A DNA stretch of 64,000 bases from JAEZDC01 sp036676415 (GCA_036676415.1 JAKFCX010000001.1:62001-126000); one strand, 5' to 3'. Shown: positions 35,200 through 43,248, counted from the first letter of the stretch. The notes: a model not told the origin generated them from the sequence alone. Made by a program: numbers and translations.

Positions 35200-35799
35200 T
35201 TAGAAGCTGTTCGATTCAGGCTTTGCCGGATCTTCATTATCTGCTGTAGGTTCTGCAACAGGTGCATCACTAACTGGCTCTTCTACTACCGGATTATTAA
35301 CCCAATCAGGAACTTTAACCGGTTCATTATTATTCTCAGGTTTTGGTTTTGGTGTACTTGTTTTTTTAGCGGGTGCTTTTGCTACTTTTTTTGGTGCGGA
35401 TTTCTTTACGGCTTTCTTCGGTGCAGCCTTTGGTGCAACTTTCTTAGTCGCTGCCTTTTTTACAGCCTTTTTAGGTGAAGCCTTCTTGGCTGTTTTTTTT
35501 GCTGCAGCTTTCTTCACTGCTTTTTTTACTGATTTTTTTGGAGCAGCTTTCTTCACAGATTTTTTTGCTCCTTTTTTAGGTGCTGATCTTTTCGCCGTTT
35601 TTTTCGCTCCTTTTTTTGGTGCAGTTTTCTTTGCAGCCTTCTTTGCTATTTTTCTAGCAGGAGATTTTTTTGCAGCTTTCTTTGGTGATTTCTTTGCGGC
35701 TTTTTTGGGTGCAGATTTCTTAGCAGCTTTCTTCACTGCTTTTTTTGCAGGTGATTTTTTTACAGCTTTTTTTGCTGCCTTCTTTTTTGCCTTTGCCAT
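35200..35799 (-). CDS. Histone H1-like Lys/Ala-rich DNA-binding protein
   Basis: A 199-residue protein. Residues 1-145 or so are built from K-K-A-A-K-K, K-K-S-A-P-K-K and K-K-A-V-K-K repeats, as in the C-terminal tails of histone H1 and bacterial H1-like proteins that coat DNA. The last 45 residues are different: Pro/Glu/Asp-rich and acidic (V-P-D-W-V-N-N-P-V-V-E-E-P). The start at 35799 begins M-A-K-A-K-K-K; the frame opens 23 codons earlier but with unrelated sequence. The antisense frame gives an artefactual Phe/Ala-rich protein. Role in nucleoid compaction is inferred. Confidence 0.85.
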   Translation of the reverse strand: MAKAKKKAAKKAVKKSPAKKAVKKAAKKSAPKKAAKKSPKKAAKKSPARKIAKKAAKKTAPKKGAKKTAKRSAPKKGAKKSVKKAAPKKSVKKAVKKAAAKKTAKKASPKKAVKKAATKKVAPKAAPKKAVKKSAPKKVAKAPAKKTSTPKPKPENNNEPVKVPDWVNNPVVEEPVSDAPVAEPTADNEDPAKPESNSF

Positions 35800-36016
35800 A
35801 GAATAGGTATTGTTAGTTGTGGTTAATTGAGAAAGTAAGTTAGAAATATTTTTAATAAAATTAATCATTTGCTGGTATTAAATACAGTTATCTGTCATGT
35901 TCACTATGTTCTTAAATATAACCCGTGCCCTTAAAGAGTATTGTATCCGATTCGTTTCGTGAAATAAGGAGCATTATTATGGCTTCAATCTTGCAGCATT
36001 TGTCGTAAACTTGTAT

Positions 36017-36379
36017 ATGCCTAAGAAAACATTGGTTTTAGGAGCATCTGACAACCCTTCCCGCTATAGCTTTCTTGCCATTAACAGGTTAAGAGCACAC
36101 CAGCATCCGGTTGTTGCCATTGGAAAAAAAGAAGGTGAGGTGGCAGGCATACACATTACAAAGGAACATCCGGAAGAAGAAGGAGTAGATACCATTACAC
36201 TTTATCTCAATCCGACGAATCAAAAGCCTTATTACGATTATATTATGTCACTGGCTCCGAAACGTATCATCTTTAACCCCGGAACAGAGAATGATGAACT
36301 TATGGATATGGCCCGAGAAAAAGGAATTGAACCAGTAATGGGCTGTACCTTGGTAATGCTGAGCACAGGACAATATTAA
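36017..36379 (+). CDS. CoA-binding protein (CoA_binding_2/YccU-like)
   Basis: A 120-residue single Rossmann domain: T-L-V-L-G-A-S-D-N-P-S-R-Y-S (nucleotide loop), R-L-R-A-H-Q-H-P-V-V-A-I-G, T-L-Y-L-N-P and I-I-F-N-P-G-T-E-N-D-E-L. The family is related to succinyl-CoA synthetase alpha N-termini and is thought to bind CoA; its physiological role is unknown. I chose the ATG at 36017 because the two upstream codons open with TTG. Confidence 0.88.
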   Translation: MPKKTLVLGASDNPSRYSFLAINRLRAHQHPVVAIGKKEGEVAGIHITKEHPEEEGVDTITLYLNPTNQKPYYDYIMSLAPKRIIFNPGTENDELMDMAREKGIEPVMGCTLVMLSTGQY

Positions 36380-36476
36380 TTGAAACTATAGAAGTTAGGC
36401 TGAAGGCAGTAGACAAAGCTCATTTCCAATTTTACTTGCCAATGCTGATCTTCAACTGATGCTTAGCATTCAGAAA

Positions 36477-36508
36477 GTACAAGTGAGTAACACAACAGAC
36501 GATGCCAT
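36477..36508 (+). repeat. Dispersed intergenic repeat, copy 5
   Basis: GTACAAGTGAGTAACACAAC (one change from consensus), then AGACGATGCCAT. The right flank matches the reverse complement of the left flank of copy 9, so the conserved unit is at least 32 nt. Confidence 0.88.
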
Positions 36509-36626
36509 GAAATGCTATCGTTTGCTCTATAAAAATCCGCTGAAACCCACACCTGTTAATAATCTCGTAACCCTCTGTTGAATTTTGTATTGCAAATAAT
36601 GGGTAACTTACAAAAACCTCATTCAT

Positions 36627-37100
36627 ATGCGTTGGAGAAAATTCAATGGAGAAACGATTCACCTGCCAATCAAAGATGCAGTGGAAGACACCATCAAACG
36701 GGAAGCTGAAAAAGGTAATCGTTTGAAAGTTTGCATAGGAACCGATAGCCAGGTAAAAGGCAGCGAAACAGAATTTGCAACGGTTATCGTTTTTCTTCGT
36801 GAACACAATGGTGGATTTATGTATATCCACAACGATAAGACCCGGCAACAATATCACATCAAAGAACGGATGCTGGTAGAAGTGGCAAAAAGTATTGAGA
36901 TCGCTTATGAACTATGCGATCTTTTTATTGCCTACAATGTTGATATGGAAGTGCATGCCGACATCAATACCAATCCAGGTTTCAAAAGCAATGATGCTTT
37001 AAAGGAGGCCATGGGTTATATCTTAGGAATGGGCTTTGCCTTTAAAGCAAAACCAGAAGCTTTTGCCAGCAGTTGCTGTGCAGATAAAGTAGTGAACTAG
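36627..37100 (+). CDS. YkuK-family (RNase H-like, DUF458) protein
   Basis: A 157-residue protein of the YkuK/DUF458 family, predicted to have an RNase H-like fold. The motifs V-C-I-G-T-D-S-Q-V-K-G, F-A-T-V-I-V-F, R-M-L-V-E-V-A-K-S-I-E-I-A, H-A-D-I-N-T-N-P and G-Y-I-L-G-M-G-F match the family, including the Asp residues that would bind metal. The substrate is not known. A C-terminal S-S-C-C-A-D-K-V motif is also typical. It is followed by a repeat copy. Confidence 0.9.
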   Translation: MRWRKFNGETIHLPIKDAVEDTIKREAEKGNRLKVCIGTDSQVKGSETEFATVIVFLREHNGGFMYIHNDKTRQQYHIKERMLVEVAKSIEIAYELCDLFIAYNVDMEVHADINTNPGFKSNDALKEAMGYILGMGFAFKAKPEAFASSCCADKVVN

Positions 37101-37143
37101 TTTATGAGATATTTATTGGCCAGCTGAAAGTACAGCAGGCACC

Positions 37144-37175
37144 GTTCCTTGTGTCACACACTTGTGCTAAGGAAC
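37144..37175 (-). repeat. Dispersed intergenic repeat, copy 6 (hairpin variant)
   Basis: GTTCCTT (37144-37150) and AAGGAAC (37169-37175) form a perfect 7-bp stem whose loop holds GTGTCACACACTTGTG, a divergent core in which TGTGTCACA is fully palindromic. Confidence 0.8.
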
Positions 37176-37202
37176 ATTAAGGAGCTATCCATGCATAGGA
37201 AT

Positions 37203-37304
37203 CTATTCTTCCTCTACACTTCCTGCTTTCTTTTTAGTAATGCCAATGATTAATACTACCAGAAGAACCACCCCGCCCAAAACGTACAAGAATGTTGTTT
37301 CCAT
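37203..37304 (-). CDS. Tiny single-helix membrane protein A
   Basis: A 33-residue frame on the minus strand: METTFLYV, then G-G and a strongly hydrophobic run (V-V-L-L-V-V-L-I-I-G-I), then T-K-K-K and an acidic tail ending E-E-E. An in-frame ATG three codons upstream (37313) is possible. The composition, one transmembrane helix with a positive cytoplasmic edge, is too good for chance, and a second frame with the same plan follows at 37397-37489. It is too short for standard ORF finders. Function unknown; it could be a small subunit of a membrane complex. Confidence 0.6.
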   Translation of the reverse strand: METTFLYVLGGVVLLVVLIIGITKKKAGSVEEE

Positions 37305-37396
37305 ATGGTGCATTTTTCTAAATATACTCCTTAATATCCTGGAAACCTGAAATCTTATCCACTATTTAGTTACTGCCGCTTGTCTAAAGCTGTAAG

Positions 37397-37489
37397 CTAT
37401 TTTAAAGTTCCTTTTTTATGTGCAAGAATCACGAATAATACAGAAAACAATGCTACTCCACCAATGATAGATAATGCTAACAATTCCAT
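37397..37489 (-). CDS. Tiny single-helix membrane protein B
   Basis: A 30-residue frame on the minus strand: MELLALSII, G-G, a hydrophobic run (V-A-L-F-S-V-L-F-V-I-L-A), then H-K-K-G-T-L-K and stop. It shares with the frame at 37203 a central Gly-Gly, a C-terminal K-K pair and its length. It lies 92 nt upstream of that frame and 86 nt downstream of engB's stop, on the same strand. These may be paralogues. Function unknown. Confidence 0.6.
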   Translation of the reverse strand: MELLALSIIGGVALFSVLFVILAHKKGTLK

Positions 37490-37575
37490 TTCTTTTCTAT
37501 TTTGAATATTACCGAATTATATTCCGGGAATAAACAAAACGTGTTCCAAACCGGTATTAGAAAACATTAGAAAAG

Positions 37576-38208
37576 TCAAGCTTTCAACTTATCATTCGCT
37601 TTCTGAATGAAAGTCAATACCTCTTCTCTTCCTTCTTTCTTTTCAGCACTGGTTACAAAATATTGTGGGAGGAACTGCCAGGTCTTTTTCATTTCCACAA
37701 AAAACGCTTCCACGTTTCGTTTTACCACACCTGGCTTTTCTTTATCAGATTTGGTAAAGGCTATTGCAAATGGCACCTTCCATTTATCGAGATTGTTTAC
37801 AAATTCAAGATCTATTTTCTGTGGTGGATGCCTGCTGTCTATTAAAACCAATACACTCACCAGGTTTTCTCTTTTCCGAAGGTAATTTTCGATCATCTGC
37901 TCCCATCTTCTCCTGGTACTTTGTGAGAGTTTTGCATATCCATAACCCGGAAGATCTACTAAATACCATTTTTCTATCGGGGATCTTGCAGCTGCAGCAC
38001 TTTCTATTTCAAAATGATTGATGAGCTGTGTTTTACCAGGTGTTCCGGATGTTTTTGCCAGGCTTTTATGATTGGTGATCATGTTGATCAACGATGATTT
38101 GCCAACATTACTCCTGCCAATAAAGGCATACTCCGGTTTATCCGGTTTCGGACATTGTTCAAATGAAGGCGAAGAAATAATATACTTAGCGGATTTGATC
38201 TGCATCAT
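37576..38208 (-). CDS. engB: Ribosome biogenesis GTP-binding protein EngB (YihA/YsxC)
   Basis: An essential GTPase in many bacteria that helps assemble the 50S ribosomal subunit. The 210-residue sequence has G1 (G-R-S-N-V-G-K-S-S, residues 31-39), G2 (S-G-T-P-G-K-T), G3 (D-L-P-G-Y-G-Y-A-K) and G4 (T-K-S-D-K), plus the family's C-terminal S-A-E-K-K-E-G-R-E-E-V. The start is one of two adjacent ATGs (38208 or 38205); the longer frame opening at 38271 adds an unrelated hydrophobic segment that overlaps an inverted repeat. Confidence 0.96.
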   Translation of the reverse strand: MMQIKSAKYIISSPSFEQCPKPDKPEYAFIGRSNVGKSSLINMITNHKSLAKTSGTPGKTQLINHFEIESAAAARSPIEKWYLVDLPGYGYAKLSQSTRRRWEQMIENYLRKRENLVSVLVLIDSRHPPQKIDLEFVNNLDKWKVPFAIAFTKSDKEKPGVVKRNVEAFFVEMKKTWQFLPQYFVTSAEKKEGREEVLTFIQKANDKLKA

Positions 38209-38218
38209 GTAAAAATAG

Positions 38219-38293
38219 GCTAAGAGATCGAAGGAGGAAAAGAGAAAAGAAGCCATTACACTCCATAACACCTCTCCTCCCTTCTCTCTTAGC
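38219..38293 (-). terminator. Long stem-loop between the receptor at 38306 and engB
   Basis: GCTAAGAGA (38219-38227) pairs with TCTCTTAGC (38285-38293), and the inner purine-rich GAAGGAGGA pairs with TCCTCCCTTC with small bulges. It lies 12 nt after the receptor stop and may end that transcript or shield its 3' end. There is no strong T-tract. Confidence 0.5.
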
Positions 38294-38305
38294 TTCTATT
38301 TACAC

Positions 38306-40504
38306 TTAAAACGAAGCTTTCAGGCTTATTATAAAATTTCTTCCCGGTGCTGAGATTCCGCTTGCAAAATAGCGGTAATTGCGGTCGAACATGTTCTCTA
38401 ACATTACCTGTGTTTGCAAATGCTTGCCAAGCTGTAATACTGCTTTTGCGTTTATCGTAAACCAGGAAGGCATACCATCAGGCGTTGCATATTGAGGATT
38501 ATCTTCACCTGAAAGACTATAATCTGCAATCCTTTTCCACCCATTGAATAAACCATACACTTCAGCCTGCCATTTGGTTCTGGTATGTTTAACTGCCACT
38601 CGTCCGTACATAGGTGGAACATGATCTAACGGAACTTCAATGGTATTGGCTTTATATCGTCCATAGGTGTAAGTAACTACTCCATCCAGCATGGTTTTGT
38701 CAAAAATAGTTACAGCAGCATTGGCACTAAATCCGTACAAATATGCCTTCGCTTTGTTCTGAGTGGAGAACACAGCACTTTTTATACCCTGGAAAACAAT
38801 GCTGTCCTGACCGTTGAATTTACTTTTATCAACTACCAAAGCATTTCTGAACAAGCTATAAAAAACTGCGGCACCATAGCTAAACTCAGAATGTTGTTTA
38901 CTAAAATTGATCTCTGCATTATAGGTGTATTCCGGCTTTATTTCAGCATTAGGCACTACAACTGCTCCCACTCTGGTGTCAAACACCTTTGTAAGATCGT
39001 CAACATTGGGTGAGCGAAAACCACTGCTCAGCAAAAAAGCAAGCTTGAACTGAGATGGTGTTGCATATATTAATCCAACATTCCCTGTTACGGCAAGATT
39101 ATTCTGTTTGGCCGAAGTAAATGGAAGATGCAGAATGGACGTATCAACAAACACCGCACTTAAGTTAACATAATTCAATCTTAAGCCATCATTCAACGTC
39201 CATTGATCGTTGATCTTTAAAGTATGTTGTGTATAAATGGAATTGAAAGACATTCTGGTAGGACCATCGGAATACCTGGTTTGAATTTTACTAACAGCCC
39301 CGGTAACAATATTTCTTCTTTCAGCAGTTGATCTTACAAAATTCATGTACCGCTCTGCTCCAAAATGAAGCTCGTGTTTCCCGGCATATCGCTTTGCATC
39401 AATAGTAACTCCAACAATGTTGACAGCCTCCCAATTATAACTTTTATTATTGTTCCTGAATCTTCGATTGACCCGGCTTTCTTTAATATCCTGGAAATTT
39501 GCATTCACTTTTATTTCCCTGAAAAATCCAGCGAGTTGCGACGCATTAAATTCATAAGCAGCCACATTTCTTATTTGCGGACCATAATACCATTCTGCAA
39601 AAACAGGTGATCCTGCAGACACTTCAGTTAATCTGTCATACCTTGGAATATCAGTTGAACCTGAAAATTGAAGGTTAACAATGTGCTGAATGTTTGCTTT
39701 TTGCTGGAAAAGAATTTTCTGAACAACATCCCATTGCTTATAACCTGAAGGTGATTGTTTGTCAGGATCTGGATTTACAAAACTACTATCTGTATTGCCT
39801 ATCCTTTTTACGATGAAGGGCTTTGATCCAAAAGACGAATACTTGTTCTTTCGTTGTTTTCCCTGGGTAATGTCTCCAAAAGAACCGTAAGTAACAGATG
39901 TAAAAGATGCCCATTGCTTGCCGCCAATATTCACATCAATATGTGCTTTTGCTTCTTCTGTTGCGGTGCCATAACGAACAATTGCATTACCTTTTATCTG
40001 TGCTTTTGCTTTGTCTGAAAGCTTCGGATTTCTTGTATAGAGATTGATGACACCACCCAACGCATCACTGCCATATAAAGTGGATGATGGCCCATAGATA
40101 ATCTCGATCCTGTCAAGGATAGAATTATCCACTGTTATCACATTCTGCAAATGACCGGCACGATAAATAGCATTGTTCATCCTTATCCCATCTACCATTA
40201 ATACGATCCTGCTGGCTTCAAAGCCTCTTATTACAGGACTACCGCCACCCTGCTGACTTTTCTGAACAAACAAACTGCCCGAATTAATGAGAACATCAGC
40301 AGTATTGGGTTGAAAGTTTAGCGTGGGTTTATCCCGGATAACTTTTATCGTTTGGGCAATACGTTTAGAACGTTCTGGAAATTTACCGGAGTAAACGATT
40401 GCATCCAGTGTATCGGTTGCTGTTATTAATGTGTCTTGTGCTGTTGTGGTTAATTCAAATAACAGGAATGCACTTATCATAAATGCGGTGCCAAATACCT
40501 TCAT
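38306..40504 (-). CDS. TonB-dependent receptor
   Basis: A 732-residue outer-membrane receptor with a signal peptide (ending T-T-T-A-Q), no carboxypeptidase-like extension, a plug (about residues 50-165; S-P-V-I-R-G-F-E-A-S-R-I-V-L-M-V-D-G-I-R-M-N-N-A and R-I-E-I-I-Y-G-P-S-S-T-L-Y-G-S-D-A-L-G-G-V) and a barrel ending in F-I-I-S-L-K-A-S-F with a terminal Phe. The plug is of the haemoglobin/transferrin/siderophore receptor kind, so iron or haem is a plausible cargo. The haem-binding-domain gene lies directly upstream, 9 nt away, on the same strand, which supports that idea but does not prove it. Confidence 0.92.
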   Translation of the reverse strand: MKVFGTAFMISAFLLFELTTTAQDTLITATDTLDAIVYSGKFPERSKRIAQTIKVIRDKPTLNFQPNTADVLINSGSLFVQKSQQGGGSPVIRGFEASRIVLMVDGIRMNNAIYRAGHLQNVITVDNSILDRIEIIYGPSSTLYGSDALGGVINLYTRNPKLSDKAKAQIKGNAIVRYGTATEEAKAHIDVNIGGKQWASFTSVTYGSFGDITQGKQRKNKYSSFGSKPFIVKRIGNTDSSFVNPDPDKQSPSGYKQWDVVQKILFQQKANIQHIVNLQFSGSTDIPRYDRLTEVSAGSPVFAEWYYGPQIRNVAAYEFNASQLAGFFREIKVNANFQDIKESRVNRRFRNNNKSYNWEAVNIVGVTIDAKRYAGKHELHFGAERYMNFVRSTAERRNIVTGAVSKIQTRYSDGPTRMSFNSIYTQHTLKINDQWTLNDGLRLNYVNLSAVFVDTSILHLPFTSAKQNNLAVTGNVGLIYATPSQFKLAFLLSSGFRSPNVDDLTKVFDTRVGAVVVPNAEIKPEYTYNAEINFSKQHSEFSYGAAVFYSLFRNALVVDKSKFNGQDSIVFQGIKSAVFSTQNKAKAYLYGFSANAAVTIFDKTMLDGVVTYTYGRYKANTIEVPLDHVPPMYGRVAVKHTRTKWQAEVYGLFNGWKRIADYSLSGEDNPQYATPDGMPSWFTINAKAVLQLGKHLQTQVMLENMFDRNYRYFASGISAPGRNFIISLKASF

Positions 40505-40513
40505 TCAAATAAA

Positions 40514-41005
40514 TTATTGCTTTTTCACAAGGCTATCGATCGGATAATTAGCTTCCATCTGTTTTCTAATGCCTACAGACCATTGAGCCAGTGTTTGTTG
40601 TTCTTCCGTGGTGAGATCTGCATCTCTATGCATCCAGGTATAAGAATCGAGCGGCATGTGCTTTTCCTTTATCATCTCTTCTGTTTCTTCTAACTTATGA
40701 TATTGTTTCCGCAGATTATAGGAGGCAAATTCACTAAAATTCATATGCGCTTTGCCTTCTTCAACATGATCGGCCAGCCACCAGGCTACAGGTTGTATTT
40801 CTGCATACCATGGATACTTGGTGTTATTGCTATGGCAATCGTTACATGCCTTATCAAGAATCAGCTTCACATCACCTGGAACTGTATGCAAAGTGCTGAT
40901 ATCATTTGGTGAAGTTTGTGCAGATATATTTTTTTCAGGACGAAAGAATTGGATAACGATAAAGCCAATAAGCAGTATGATCAATATTCTTTTAAGCATT
41001 CTCAT
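40514..41005 (-). CDS. Haem-binding-domain (Haem_bd) c-type cytochrome-like protein
   Basis: A 163-residue protein with an N-terminal membrane anchor (about residues 5-21) and one C-x-x-C-H haem site (Cys54, Cys57, His58; A-C-N-D-C-H-S-N-N-T-K-Y-P-W-Y). The downstream P-V-A-W-W-L-A-D-H-V-E-E-G-K and H-M-P-L-D-S-Y motifs are typical of the Haem_bd family, where the Met supplies a likely axial ligand. It is probably periplasmic and electron-carrying or haem-sensing. The ATG at 41005 was chosen over a TTG at 41026. It heads a two-gene operon with the TonB-dependent receptor. Confidence 0.9.
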   Translation of the reverse strand: MRMLKRILIILLIGFIVIQFFRPEKNISAQTSPNDISTLHTVPGDVKLILDKACNDCHSNNTKYPWYAEIQPVAWWLADHVEEGKAHMNFSEFASYNLRKQYHKLEETEEMIKEKHMPLDSYTWMHRDADLTTEEQQTLAQWSVGIRKQMEANYPIDSLVKKQ

Positions 41006-41050
41006 GGAAGTATGTTTTAAGTACAATAAAGTTATGTATTATAAGAGTGT

Positions 41051-41066
41051 CCCGATAGCTATCGGG
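41051..41066. repeat. Perfect 16-bp palindrome
   Basis: CCCGATAGCTATCGGG is a perfect palindrome between the Haem_bd gene start and the gpmI stop. Nearly identical palindromes are, from memory, common between genes in Bacteroidota. Confidence 0.75.
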
Positions 41067-41099
41067 ATAACAGAAGCTTCATTTATTTACGATCGTTGA

Positions 41100-42623
41100 T
41101 TAACCACTTATCAAAATTTCTCCTGTCATTTCAACAGGAATCGGAACTCCCATAACTGTTAGTATACTTGGAGCAATGTCGGCCAGTTTTCCTTGTTTCA
41201 CTTGTCCGCTCCACTTATTATCAATTACAAATAACGGTACAGGGTTTAAAGTATGAGCTGTATTGGGTGTACCATCTGCATTGATCAGGTAATCTGCATT
41301 TCCATGATCTGCTGTAAGAAAAACCGTATAATTATGTTGCAACGCTGCAGTAACAACTCTTTCAACACAACGATCAACCGTTTCAACTGCTTTGATCACG
41401 GCTGACCATACACCTGTATGACCTACCATATCTGCATTGGCATAGTTGAGGCAAATAAAATCTGCAGTTTCATTTTCTATTTCAGGGATCAGTTCATTGG
41501 TGAGTTCAACGGCACTCATCTCTGGCTGAAGATCATAAGTTGGCACTTTTGGAGAAGATACCATGATCCTTCTTTCGCCATCGAACACTAGTTCTCTTCC
41601 ACCACTGAAAAAGAAAGTTACATGCGGATATTTTTCGGTTTCCGCTATTCGTATCTGTGTTTTTCCATGAGCAGCCAGCACTTCTCCGATAGTATTGTTG
41701 AGATTATCGGTTTCAAAAACAACGTTTACATCCTTGTATGTTTTATCATATTCGGTCATGGTAGTATAATGAAGATTTAACCGGTGCATACATAATTCCG
41801 GCATATCAACTTGAGTAAGCACCTGTGTTATCTCCCTGCACCTGTCTGTCCTAAAGTTGAAACATATTGCCACATCTCCTTCCTGGATTGTTGCCAGGGG
41901 CTGCTGTGCCTCATCTATTATCACTGTTGGCAGAATAAATTCATCGGTCATACCAACTGAATATGATTGTTCCACTGCCGCAATAGCGTCTGTTGATTTT
42001 TGTCCTTCACCTTTTACCAAAGCATCATAAGCAAGTTTCACTCTATCCCATCTCTTGTCTCTGTCCATGGCATAATAACGACCACTTACGGATGCAATTT
42101 TTCCGACGGAAATATTTAAATGCTGCTGCAATTCGGTTATAAATCCTAGTCCACTCTTTGGATCAGTATCTCTTCCATCAGTAAAAGCATGGATGAACAC
42201 CTCAGTTAAACCTTCATTTTTACATACATCGCAAATGGCTTTAACATGATTGATGTGAGAATGCACTCCACCATCACTCACCAGACCCAGCAGGTGCAAA
42301 GGCTTGCTTTGCTGCTTTGCATAACGGATAGATTTCAGTAATTGTTCATTCTGCTGAAATGCACCATCTCTTACCGCTACGTTTATTCTCTGCAGCTCCT
42401 GGTAAACAATTCTGCCTGCTCCGATATTAAGATGACCCACTTCACTATTGCCCATTTGCCCATCAGGAAGTCCTACAGCTTCACCACAGGTTGTTAAGGT
42501 GGTGTTAGGATATTTGGCATAGAGCGAAGACACAAAAGGAACGTTGGCATGTTGTATTGCATCTGACGATGGTACTTTTCCCAATCCCCAACCGTCCATG
42601 ATCACTAAAATCACTTTTTTCAT
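41100..42623 (-). CDS. gpmI: 2,3-bisphosphoglycerate-independent phosphoglycerate mutase
   Basis: Interconverts 3- and 2-phosphoglycerate in glycolysis through a phosphoserine enzyme with two metal ions. The 507-residue sequence has the metal motif V-I-M-D-G-W-G (residues 7-13), the catalytic Ser60 in M-G-N-S-E-V-G-H, H-A-F-T-D-G-R-D-T, S-G-R-Y-Y-A-M-D-R-D-K-R-W-D-R and the C-terminal T-A-D-H-G-N-A-D. The length is normal for the family. One exact DnaA-type 9-mer (TTATCCACA on the minus strand) lies just before the start, but one such match is expected by chance. Confidence 0.97.
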   Translation of the reverse strand: MKKVILVIMDGWGLGKVPSSDAIQHANVPFVSSLYAKYPNTTLTTCGEAVGLPDGQMGNSEVGHLNIGAGRIVYQELQRINVAVRDGAFQQNEQLLKSIRYAKQQSKPLHLLGLVSDGGVHSHINHVKAICDVCKNEGLTEVFIHAFTDGRDTDPKSGLGFITELQQHLNISVGKIASVSGRYYAMDRDKRWDRVKLAYDALVKGEGQKSTDAIAAVEQSYSVGMTDEFILPTVIIDEAQQPLATIQEGDVAICFNFRTDRCREITQVLTQVDMPELCMHRLNLHYTTMTEYDKTYKDVNVVFETDNLNNTIGEVLAAHGKTQIRIAETEKYPHVTFFFSGGRELVFDGERRIMVSSPKVPTYDLQPEMSAVELTNELIPEIENETADFICLNYANADMVGHTGVWSAVIKAVETVDRCVERVVTAALQHNYTVFLTADHGNADYLINADGTPNTAHTLNPVPLFVIDNKWSGQVKQGKLADIAPSILTVMGVPIPVEMTGEILISG

Positions 42624-42754
42624 ACTGTGGATAATTTCCAGCTTTGTTAAAGCGTTAAAACTACATCTTTATAAGAAGCTTAAAAATGCCTAAACTTATG
42701 TTATCAGCAGCTCGTGGCATATTTTTAGCAAATTGTACCGCAAAATCTACACAG

Positions 42755-43141
42755 ATGAAAAAGTTATTGGTCCTATTTGGTTTGAGCCTGGCACTGTTTG
42801 CTTTTACGCCAAAACAGGATTCCGATGATATAGTAAAGGCCCTGCAGACAGCCAATGCCGATAATATTGCTTCTTTTTTTGACAATATGATCGACTTAAA
42901 GCTTCCTGACAATGTTAATGAGATAAAGAACATTAATAAAAACCAGGCTGGCATAAAGCTCAAGTCTTTCTTTAACGAGAATGATGTGAACAGTTTTGAT
43001 CTTACATCTAAGAGAGAAATGGGTGGCTTAATGGCCATTACCGGTAAGTTAAGTGCTGCTAATAAATCAGGTTATAATATTACGCTTATGCTAAAAGAGA
43101 AAGGTGGAAAATTCAGCATCATTACAGTGAGAGTGAATTAA
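42755..43141 (+). CDS. DUF4783-domain secreted protein
   Basis: A 128-residue protein with a signal peptide (ending F-A-F-T-P) and a mature domain of about 108 residues of the Bacteroidota-restricted DUF4783 type (a NTF2-like fold is likely): I-V-K-A-L-Q-T-A-N-A-D-N-I-A-S-F-F-D, D-L-K-L-P-D, A-G-I-K-L-K-S-F-F. Function unknown. The frame is open upstream to 42686, but the ATG at 42755 starts the signal sequence. It diverges from gpmI and is followed by a repeat and a terminator. Confidence 0.82.
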   Translation: MKKLLVLFGLSLALFAFTPKQDSDDIVKALQTANADNIASFFDNMIDLKLPDNVNEIKNINKNQAGIKLKSFFNENDVNSFDLTSKREMGGLMAITGKLSAANKSGYNITLMLKEKGGKFSIITVRVN

Positions 43142-43162
43142 TACCAGCTTCAGCATTTCATA

Positions 43163-43190
43163 GCATCGTTCCTTGCGTCGCAATCACTTC
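43163..43190 (-). repeat. Dispersed intergenic repeat, copy 7 (type B variant)
   Basis: GCATCGTTCCTTGCGTCGCA, then ATCACTT. The reverse strand gives the type B core GCGACGC, and TTGCGTCGCAA is fully palindromic here. It lies 22 nt after the preceding stop. Confidence 0.75.
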
Positions 43191-43221
43191 AACATAAGTT
43201 CACCTGGCAACAATTTTATAG

Positions 43222-43248
43222 AAGCTTCCCATAAAAGGAAGCTTTTTT
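43222..43248 (+). terminator. Terminator downstream of the DUF4783 gene
   Basis: AAGCTTCC (43222-43229) pairs with GGAAGCTT (43237-43244), followed by T-rich sequence. Confidence 0.85.

Noticed and set aside
35486..35806. Antisense Phe/Ala-rich 106-residue frame.
   Set aside because: It is the complement of the Lys/Ala repeat of the H1-like gene and shows no independent coding signal.
36432..36857. Minus-strand open frame whose product contains G-I-V-C-C-V-T-H-L-Y, also seen in frames at 46185-46412 and 55182-55376.
   Set aside because: The shared peptide is the translation of the dispersed repeat (GTTGTGTCACTCACTTGTAC), not a protein family. The frames overlap real genes.
42626..42634. An exact DnaA box (TTATCCACA on the minus strand) just upstream of gpmI.
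   Set aside because: One exact 9-mer match per window of this length is expected by chance, and there is no cluster near it.
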